Of a stretch of DNA of 6,750 nt, positions 1-5,384 are shown piece by piece. Source of the DNA: Rhodospirillales bacterium. Lineage in GTDB: Bacteria; Pseudomonadota; Alphaproteobacteria; Rhodospirillales; JABHCV01. Under the pieces are notes generated by a model. The model worked only from the letters and a program-made list of their open reading frames with translations. It was not told where the DNA came from and made no database searches. The DNA lies in the NCBI GenBank assembly GCA_016776705.1, contig JADHSW010000160.1:1-6750 (forward strand). Reading direction: 5' to 3'. A program made the translations under genes and the position numbers. Within the stretch, counting starts at the first letter, position 1. Each line of letters opens with the position of its first letter.

Positions 1-1557
1 AATAGAGGCGATCAGGTTTTCAACGGACTTGCCGCCCCAGCCTTCTTTTTTGGAAATCACGTCTACATGGTTGCCAAGACGGAATATGTCCGCCGGTGTC
101 GCGATAAGCCCGTCCTTAATAAACCCCTCAACATGTTTGCCGCCGATTCCTTCAATATCAAAGGCATTTCGCGAGACGAAGTGTTTCAGGCGTTCTACGG
201 CCTGGGCCGGGCAAACCAGGCCGCCGGTGCAGCGTTTGGCAACTTCCCCTTCCTCGCGCACGGCGTAGCTGCCGCATTCGGGGCAGACATCGGGGAATTT
301 GTAGGGCTCGCTGTCAACCGGGCGCTTATCCGTCACCACCTTAACCACCTGCGGGATGACGTCCCCTGCGCGCTGGATGACCACCGTGTCGCCAATGCGC
401 ACATCCTTACGGGCGATTTCGTCTTCGTTATGCAGAGTAGCATTGGAAACCACGACGCCGCCGACGGTAACCGGTTCCAATCGTGCCACAGGGGTCAGCT
501 TGCCCGTTCGTCCGACCTGAATATCGATGGCGTTAACAACCGTCATCGCCTGTTGGGCCGGGAACTTGTGGGCGATGGCCCAGCGCGGGGCGCGCGAGAC
601 AAAGCCCAGACGGTCCTGATAATCCAGACGATTGACCTTGTAGACGATGCCGTCGATGTCATAACCCAGCCCTGCGCGTTCGGCGCTAAGATAATCATAA
701 AAGGCCAACACAGTTTCGGTATCCGGGCAAAGTCTGGTTTCGCCATTTACCGGGAAACCCCATTCTTTCAGTTTTTCCAATATGCCCCAGTGGGTATCGG
801 CGATGGGGGCCGAGACTTCGCCTAGGGCATAGGCGAAAAAGGAAAGCGGGCGCTTTGCGGTGATGGAACTGTCCAACTGGCGCAGGCTGCCGGCGGCGGC
901 GTTGCGCGGGTTAGCGAATACCTTGTCGCCCGCCTTTTCCTGGGCTGCGTTCAGGGCCTGAAAATCAGCGCCGGACATATAGACTTCGCCGCGAACCTCA
1001 AGCACGCTGGGAACGTCACCGGGCAAGGTATCGCGAAACCCTTTCAGGGTACGCACATTTGTCGTGACATCTTCGCCGGTAGCGCCGTCGCCACGGGTTG
1101 CGCCCTGCACAAAATGACCGTTTTCGTAGCGCAGCGAGATCGACAGGCCGTCGATCTTGGGCTCGGCCACCATTTCGAGTGGCAGCCTTGGATCGTCGTT
1201 CAGCTCTTTCAGAAAGCGCCGTACCGCATCGACAAACTCCTTATAGTCGTCCTCGCTGAAAACATTGCCCAACGACAGCATAGGCTGGGCGTGGGTAATC
1301 TTGGAGAACCCGGTGGTTACCGCTGCGCCAACCCGCTTTGAAGGGCTGTCGAGGCGGGTGAGGTGCGGGAAAAGGGCTTCGATAGCGTCATTGCGCTTTC
1401 TTAGCAGGTCGTATTCCGCGTCGGAAATTGTCGGCGCGTCCTGTTGATGATAGGCCAGATCATGCCCGGAAATTTCCTTCGCCAGCGCTTCCAGTTCCGT
1501 GCTGGCTTCAAGCGGCATCAGGTCTTCAGGTGGGGTATCACGCAGGGGTCCGCTCAC
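1..1557 (-). CDS. ligA: NAD-dependent DNA ligase LigA, 3' end cut by window edge
   Basis: LigA seals 3'-OH/5'-phosphate nicks in duplex DNA using NAD+, joining Okazaki fragments and finishing repair in the cytoplasm. Translated here, 519 residues are visible of a family that is usually about 670-720. The Ia NMN-binding domain shows Y36, H37, D46, Y49 and D50, matching the E. coli set Y22/H23/D32/Y35/D36. The adenylation domain has the catalytic lysine K134 in EPKIDG, R155 in TRGDG, E191, K307 in DGIVYK and K331 in HKFP. An OB fold follows at about 335-415, then a four-Cys zinc finger (C425, C428, C443, C449) with the same spacing as E. coli. The start of the helix-hairpin-helix region runs from about 455 to the edge; the rest of it and the BRCT domain lie outside. 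The chosen start is GTG at 1557, which overlaps the recN stop and has AGGGA 8 nt upstream. An ATG at codon 14 is possible but would cut the N-terminal DLMP segment, which as I recall is common in alphaproteobacterial LigA. Function is certain; the exact start is likely. Confidence 0.97.
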   Translation of the reverse strand, partial: MSGPLRDTPPEDLMPLEASTELEALAKEISGHDLAYHQQDAPTISDAEYDLLRKRNDAIEALFPHLTRLDSPSKRVGAAVTTGFSKITHAQPMLSLGNVFSEDDYKEFVDAVRRFLKELNDDPRLPLEMVAEPKIDGLSISLRYENGHFVQGATRGDGATGEDVTTNVRTLKGFRDTLPGDVPSVLEVRGEVYMSGADFQALNAAQEKAGDKVFANPRNAAAGSLRQLDSSITAKRPLSFFAYALGEVSAPIADTHWGILEKLKEWGFPVNGETRLCPDTETVLAFYDYLSAERAGLGYDIDGIVYKVNRLDYQDRLGFVSRAPRWAIAHKFPAQQAMTVVNAIDIQVGRTGKLTPVARLEPVTVGGVVVSNATLHNEDEIARKDVRIGDTVVIQRAGDVIPQVVKVVTDKRPVDSEPYKFPDVCPECGSYAVREEGEVAKRCTGGLVCPAQAVERLKHFVSRNAFDIEGIGGKHVEGFIKDGLIATPADIFRLGNHVDVISKKEGWGGKSVENLIASI

Positions 1558-3227
1558 CGGCCCGTTCCCTGCAACAGGCTACGGGCGGCGGCGCGGGCTT
1601 CCTCCGTTACTTCGGCCCCGGCCAGCATGCGGGCGATTTCTTCCTTGCGGGCTTCAATATCCAGGGTCTCGATGTGGGTCACGACCTGCGCCTCACTACC
1701 CGATTTTGACACCCGCCAGTGGCGCGTACCACGCGACGCCACCTGCGGCGAATGGGTGACGACCAGCACCTGTGCGCTTTCAGCCAGCTTGCTCAGGCGC
1801 TCCCCAACAGCCGCCGCAACCGCGCCGCCGATCCCGGCATCGACCTCGTCAAAGATAATGGTCGGTATGGCGTCAGACGCCGCCAGAACCGCCTTCAAGG
1901 CCAACATAAAGCGTGACAGCTCGCCACCGGAGGCTATCTTGTTCATGGGACCCGCCGGAGAGCCCGGATTCGTAGATACTTCAAACACAACCTGATCGCA
2001 CCCGCGTTCATTCCAGGAATTCTCTTCAAGCTGATCAATACGGGTGATAAACGCAGCCTTGTCCATTTTCAACGGGGCAAGCTCAGCGCTGACAGCTTTA
2101 TCCAGCGATGCCGCCGTCCTGATACGGGCCTGTGACAGGGCCTGTGCAGCCCCGGCATAGGCGCTACGGGTGGCTTGCTCTGTTTCGATCATCTGCTTCA
2201 GGCGATGACCGCCATCTTCCACATCGGCCAGTTGCATCTTCATTCTGTTCAGCAGGTCAGCCAGGTCATCCACGGCGACATCATGCTTGCGGGCCTGGGC
2301 GCGCAGGGCGAACAGGCGTTCTTCCACGGCCTCGAGTTTTTTCGGGTCCAGATCGATTTCCACACTGGCTTTTTCCAGCAACGCCTGCCCTTCGGCTGCT
2401 TCAATGGCTGCGCGATCAAGGGCTGCAATGGCTTCATCCAGGCGACCGTTTGCCTTGTCAGCAACCTGTTCCAGCCGGTGCCCGGCGGATCGCAAACTTT
2501 CCTCGGCACCGTCGGAACGGCTCAGTTCCACCAGCGCCTTGTTCATGGCGTCAATCAGGTGCTCGCCGTGCATCATCATTGTGCGTTGGGCAGCGAGCGT
2601 CGCTTCCTCACCAGGCGCAGGGGCCAGGGTTTCCAACTCGCCTACGGCATGAACAAGGAAGTCCTGATCGCGGCGGGCTGCAGCCATTTCATCTTCGGCC
2701 CGTTGGTGCGCCGCAACCGCCTTGCGCCAATCGCGCCACAGGGTCGAAACCATGCTAACGTCACTTTTCAGTCCGCCGTAAGAATCCAGCAGGCCGCGGT
2801 GATTGGCCGGGCTCATCAGGCGCTGGCTTTCAAATTGGCCATGAACCTCGACAAGTGCTTCGCCCAGTGTCTTTAAAAGTGCGACACCGACGGGCTGATC
2901 ATTCACAAAAGCCCGGGAACGACCGTCCGGGCTCAATATACGGCGCAGGATTAACAAGCCGTCATCGGCCTCAAGGCCATGTTCATCAAGAAGGGCATTT
3001 AGCGCCTTATCGGGGGATATTTCAAACGTCGCGCTAACCGCCGCCTGCGTTGCGCCATGACGCACAAGGCGGGCTTCGGCGCGCATACCCAACGCCAGTC
3101 CCAAAGCGTCCAGCAGGATGGATTTACCGGCACCCGTCTCGCCGGTCAATACACCCAATCCTGCATCAAACGACAGTTCCAGGCGTTCGATAAGGACTAC
3201 ATCGCGGATGGAAAGAGAATGAAGCAT
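1554..3227 (-). CDS. recN: DNA repair protein RecN (SMC-like ATPase)
   Basis: RecN is a cytoplasmic SMC-family ATPase that acts early in RecA-dependent double-strand-break repair, holding broken DNA to its partner. The 557-residue product is full length for the family. The N-terminal ATPase half carries Walker A GETGAGKS at residues 29-36 and the RecN-typical EVHGQFE around 127-133. A long Ala/Glu/Lys/Arg-rich middle (about 165-380) fits the antiparallel coiled-coil arm. The C-terminal half has the ABC signature ASGGELSR at 432-439, Walker B with catalytic Glu in TIIFDEVDAGIGG from 456, and the H-loop THSPQVA from 491. The ATG at 3227 lies 15 bp after the bamD stop. Purine-rich GAAGAG, just after the bamD stop codon, serves as Shine-Dalgarno 9 nt upstream. 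The TGA overlaps the ligA GTG. No alphaproteobacterial LexA box (GTTC-N7-GTTC) was seen just upstream, so expression probably follows bamD. Confidence 0.97.
   Translation of the reverse strand: MLHSLSIRDVVLIERLELSFDAGLGVLTGETGAGKSILLDALGLALGMRAEARLVRHGATQAAVSATFEISPDKALNALLDEHGLEADDGLLILRRILSPDGRSRAFVNDQPVGVALLKTLGEALVEVHGQFESQRLMSPANHRGLLDSYGGLKSDVSMVSTLWRDWRKAVAAHQRAEDEMAAARRDQDFLVHAVGELETLAPAPGEEATLAAQRTMMMHGEHLIDAMNKALVELSRSDGAEESLRSAGHRLEQVADKANGRLDEAIAALDRAAIEAAEGQALLEKASVEIDLDPKKLEAVEERLFALRAQARKHDVAVDDLADLLNRMKMQLADVEDGGHRLKQMIETEQATRSAYAGAAQALSQARIRTAASLDKAVSAELAPLKMDKAAFITRIDQLEENSWNERGCDQVVFEVSTNPGSPAGPMNKIASGGELSRFMLALKAVLAASDAIPTIIFDEVDAGIGGAVAAAVGERLSKLAESAQVLVVTHSPQVASRGTRHWRVSKSGSEAQVVTHIETLDIEARKEEIARMLAGAEVTEEARAAARSLLQGTGR
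1566..1570 (-). promoter_or_regulatory. ribosome binding site of ligA
   Basis: AGGGA is read on the minus strand inside the last codons of recN, 8 nt before the GTG at 1557. This good spacing supports the GTG start over the later ATG at 1518. Because ribosomes finishing recN pass directly over it, translational coupling is likely. Confidence 0.65.
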
Positions 3228-3242
3228 CAGATCATGCTCTTC

Positions 3243-4079
3243 CTACCACAATTTATACCAGGGATCGTCTTTCGTCGGGACAATCAGCTTGCCTTCGACC
3301 AGTGCATACGCATCCAAATACCACTGACTTCCCGGAAAGTTGTGCCCCAGAACGGCTGCGACCTTTTGTGCTTCCATCTGAATGCCAAGTGCGACGTAGG
3401 ATTCAGCAAGCCGGTGCAGGGCTTCGGGTACATGGGTTGTGCTTTGATACTTGTCGATGACAGACTTGAAGCGGTTGATCGCGGCCAGATGATGGCCCTG
3501 GGTCAAATAATAACGACCGATTTCCATTTCTTTGCCGGCCAGATGATCGTTAGTAAGGTCCAGCTTCAGTTTGGCGTCCTTGGCGTATTTCGACGTTGGA
3601 AACCGCTTCGTCAACTCACCCAGGGTCTGCAACGCCAGTTCGGTCATTTTCTGATCGCGGGTAACGTCAGAAATCTGCTCGTAATAACACAGCGCCTTCA
3701 GGTAGTAAGCGTAAGGCACATCGGCGTTTGATGGATGCAGTTGAATAAATCGGTCCAGGGCGACAATCGCACTATCGTAGGAATCATCCTGATAATAACT
3801 GTAAGCAGACATCAACTGTGCTTTTGTCGCCCAGTTTGAATACGGGTGCTGGCGCTCAACCTCGTCAAACATGGTGGCGGCAAGCTCAAAGTCGCCCTCC
3901 TGAAGAACATTCAAGGCCTCGTTATAAATCTCGTCAACGGGTCGCTCGACATATTCCGGCACTACCGCATCCTCAAAAGCGCAGGCGGTGACCAGAAACA
4001 AGGCCGAGAATGCGAGGACCGTCTGTCTTAAGCGATTCGGAAAGCTCCAATTTCGGGCGTTTTCGTAGGGATGGTTCAT
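3243..4079 (-). CDS. bamD: outer-membrane assembly lipoprotein BamD (ComL/YfiO)
   Basis: BamD is the essential lipoprotein of the BAM complex. It works with BamA at the periplasmic face of the outer membrane to fold and insert beta-barrel proteins. The product is 278 residues. The signal peptide has a polar N-region with R16 and R18, a hydrophobic core at about 21-31 (VLAFSALFLV) and a lipobox LVTAC with the lipidated Cys at 33. The next residue is Ala rather than Asp, which fits Lol-dependent export to the outer membrane. The mature part is a chain of TPR-like helical repeats, for example DEIYNEALNVLQEGDF, then ALDRFIQLHPSNADVPYAYY, then the repeat ending TKRFPTSKYAKDAKLKLD. This is the usual BamD layout. 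The start ATG has GAAGG 7 nt upstream, and no other Met precedes the lipobox. The gene follows a terminator and a candidate promoter, and it heads the bamD-recN-ligA set. Confidence 0.95.
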   Translation of the reverse strand: MNHPYENARNWSFPNRLRQTVLAFSALFLVTACAFEDAVVPEYVERPVDEIYNEALNVLQEGDFELAATMFDEVERQHPYSNWATKAQLMSAYSYYQDDSYDSAIVALDRFIQLHPSNADVPYAYYLKALCYYEQISDVTRDQKMTELALQTLGELTKRFPTSKYAKDAKLKLDLTNDHLAGKEMEIGRYYLTQGHHLAAINRFKSVIDKYQSTTHVPEALHRLAESYVALGIQMEAQKVAAVLGHNFPGSQWYLDAYALVEGKLIVPTKDDPWYKLW

Positions 4080-4086
4080 TTTTGTG

Positions 4087-4091
4087 CCTTC
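4087..4091 (-). promoter_or_regulatory. ribosome binding site of bamD
   Basis: GAAGG on the minus strand lies 7 nt before the ATG at 4079. It fixes the start that gives a complete lipoprotein signal peptide. Confidence 0.6.
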
Positions 4092-4108
4092 GGGTGAATT
4101 TCCGGCAA

Positions 4109-4139
4109 ACTATATCACGGGGAAACGGACATTGTGCAA
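4109..4139 (-). promoter_or_regulatory. candidate promoter of bamD-recN-ligA
   Basis: On the minus strand TTGCAC (4139-4134) and TATAGT (4114-4109) resemble -35 and -10 boxes, but the spacing is 19 nt, longer than the ideal 17. They sit after the lpxC terminator and about 20-30 nt before the bamD RBS. The location is right for the promoter that the terminator makes necessary, but the match itself is weak, and an upstream TTGTCA at 4164-4159 is an alternative -35 without a good partner. Confidence 0.35.
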
Positions 4140-4162
4140 CTACATAGAGCCGGAAAATTGAC

Positions 4163-4192
4163 AACAAAAAAGGCGGGGCTTTCCCACCTTTT
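4163..4192 (-). terminator. Rho-independent terminator of lpxC
   Basis: Read on the minus strand, AAAAGGTGGG (4192-4183) pairs with CCCGCCTTTT (4177-4168). This is a 10-bp stem with one G-U wobble and a 5-nt AAAGC loop. Six T's (4171-4166, the first four shared with the stem) then G and TT follow. It starts 37 nt after the lpxC stop codon. There is no convergent gene that would use it from the other side. Confidence 0.85.
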
Positions 4193-4228
4193 CTTGAACC
4201 AGTACTCTGAAACCGCAAATCCTGGCGA

Positions 4229-5170
4229 TCAGGCGGTTGCCGCAATCGCCGGACCGGTCACATCACCCGACCACAAGGTCGCAGATTTGCGAGGTGTGGC
4301 CTTGAGGGAGTCCATTTCTTCGTAGCACCAGGCGTCCTTATCGGCAAAAAGCGCCCTGAGCAGGGTGTTGTTGGCCGCATGACCGGAACAGACACCGTGG
4401 AAATGACCAAGCAGGCCACCACCGGCGAGGTAAAGATCGCCAACCGCATCAAGAACTTTATGACGGACAAATTCGTTTACGTAACGCAAGCCGTCTTCGT
4501 TGATTACCTTGTCGCCACTAACAACAACAGCGTTGTCCAGGGACCCGCCTTTGGCCAGACCCGCAGCGCGCAAGGCCTCAACCTCGTGCAGAAAACCGAA
4601 GGTGCGGGCGCGAGAGACCTCATTCTTGAACGTTTCGTTTGTCATGCCCACTGAAATCGACTGGCGGGATACCGCCGCGCTTTCAAAATTTATATCAAAA
4701 TCAACGGTAAAGCCGTCTGCAGGCACAATGCTTGCGGATTTTTCCCCGTCTTCAACCGTTACCGCTTTCAAGACCCGAATGTAGCGACGGGGTTTATCCT
4801 GTTCGACGGTGCCAGCACATTCAACTAGAAAAACAAAAGGTGCTGCGCTGCCGTCCATGACCGGAACTTCCGGGCCATTGAGTTCGATCACAGCATTATC
4901 GATGCCGGAACCGGCCAGAGCCGCCATCAGGTGTTCAACCGTGGAAACCGTTACGCCATCATCATTGCCAAGGGTCGTGCACATTGTTGTTTCAACAACA
5001 TTGTCCCACGTCGCCGGAATTTCAGCGCCGCCGCCGATAATGTCAGTGCGCTTGAAAACAATACCAGTGTCGGGATCACCTGGCAGAAGCGTCATCGACA
5101 CCTTGTTGCCAGAATGAAGGGCGACGCCGGTGCAACTGATTGAACTTTTGAAAGTCTTCTGCTTGATCAT
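4229..5170 (-). CDS. lpxC: UDP-3-O-acyl-N-acetylglucosamine deacetylase LpxC
   Basis: LpxC is a cytosolic Zn2+ hydrolase that removes the acetate from UDP-3-O-acyl-GlcNAc, the committed step of lipid A synthesis. At 313 residues it is close to E. coli LpxC (305). The first beta-alpha-beta domain carries TVEHLMAAL with the general base E79 and zinc ligand H80. The second carries ARTFGF (T190 matches E. coli T191) and RHKVLDAVGDLYLAG with zinc ligands H237 and D241. SGHAANN supplies H264, the counterpart of E. coli H265. All catalytic residues are therefore intact. The start ATG at 5170 has GAAG 8 nt upstream, a modest RBS. The protein ends in the small hydrophobic tail AIAATA, possibly relevant to proteolysis. 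Position right after ftsZ is classic for proteobacteria, but terminators lie on both sides, so the gene appears to be transcribed alone. Confidence 0.97.
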   Translation of the reverse strand: MIKQKTFKSSISCTGVALHSGNKVSMTLLPGDPDTGIVFKRTDIIGGGAEIPATWDNVVETTMCTTLGNDDGVTVSTVEHLMAALAGSGIDNAVIELNGPEVPVMDGSAAPFVFLVECAGTVEQDKPRRYIRVLKAVTVEDGEKSASIVPADGFTVDFDINFESAAVSRQSISVGMTNETFKNEVSRARTFGFLHEVEALRAAGLAKGGSLDNAVVVSGDKVINEDGLRYVNEFVRHKVLDAVGDLYLAGGGLLGHFHGVCSGHAANNTLLRALFADKDAWCYEEMDSLKATPRKSATLWSGDVTGPAIAATA

Positions 5171-5217
5171 TATGTTTTCTTCGCTTCGCAGGATCTTTTA
5201 AGACAATATTTGGTATT

Positions 5218-5246
5218 TATTTAAAAAGGACTAAATTTTCATTCAA
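5218..5246 (-). promoter_or_regulatory. candidate promoter of lpxC
   Basis: On the minus strand TTGAAT (5246-5241) and TAAATA (5223-5218) are separated by 17 nt. TTAAAT one base earlier, with 16-nt spacing, is an equally good -10. The region 5191-5280 contains only 23 G/C in 90 bases, which contrasts strongly with the coding DNA. Transcription would start about 40-45 nt before the lpxC ATG. The box matches are partial, so the exact position is uncertain even though a promoter somewhere here is likely. Confidence 0.45.
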
Positions 5247-5275
5247 CTGCTATAAATCTATTCTCTGAGCACTAA

Positions 5276-5325
5276 ACAAAAAGAAAGCTTCAAGGATGTT
5301 TGTATCAACGCCCCTTGAAGCTTTC
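5276..5325 (-). terminator. Rho-independent terminator of ftsZ, long perfect hairpin
   Basis: GAAAGCTTCAAGG (5283-5295) and CCTTGAAGCTTTC (5313-5325) are perfect 13-bp inverted arms around a 17-nt spacer. On the minus strand the stem is followed directly by five T's (5282-5278), then G and TTT. The hairpin begins 59 nt after the ftsZ stop. No T-run follows it on the plus strand, so it acts in the ftsZ direction. The large loop is unusual for an intrinsic terminator. Confidence 0.8.
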
Positions 5326-5384
5326 AAATCACTCTTTGTTACGGAATGTTACGTAAGATCAGTCACATATCCGAAAGCCGTGAA

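Noticed and set aside
67..825. 252-codon plus-strand reading frame opposite ligA
   Set aside because: The minus-strand frame encodes LigA with all catalytic and zinc residues across the same bases; the plus-strand translation shows no recognisable domain and is a shadow of GC-rich codon use.
2175..2876. 233-codon plus-strand reading frame opposite the RecN coiled coil
   Set aside because: The low-complexity Ala/Glu/Leu codons of the coiled coil naturally leave the opposite strand open; no domain seen.
3234..3236. ATG just before the recN start
   Set aside because: It reads ATG ATC TGA and stops after two codons, so it cannot be the recN start.
3057..3731. 224-codon plus-strand reading frame across the recN start and bamD
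   Set aside because: It runs over two well-supported genes and their junction and has no family signature or plausible RBS; antisense shadow.
5198..5224. Two TTAA boxes in the lpxC upstream region, considered as a CtrA site
   Set aside because: The boxes are 19 nt apart, not the 7 nt of the TTAA-N7-TTAA CtrA site, and such tetramers are expected in so AT-rich a stretch.
5338..5353. Two GTTACG direct repeats 10 bp apart after the ftsZ stop
   Set aside because: Six-base repeats in a short 3' untranslated stretch can easily arise by chance; no further copies or partner sites were seen.
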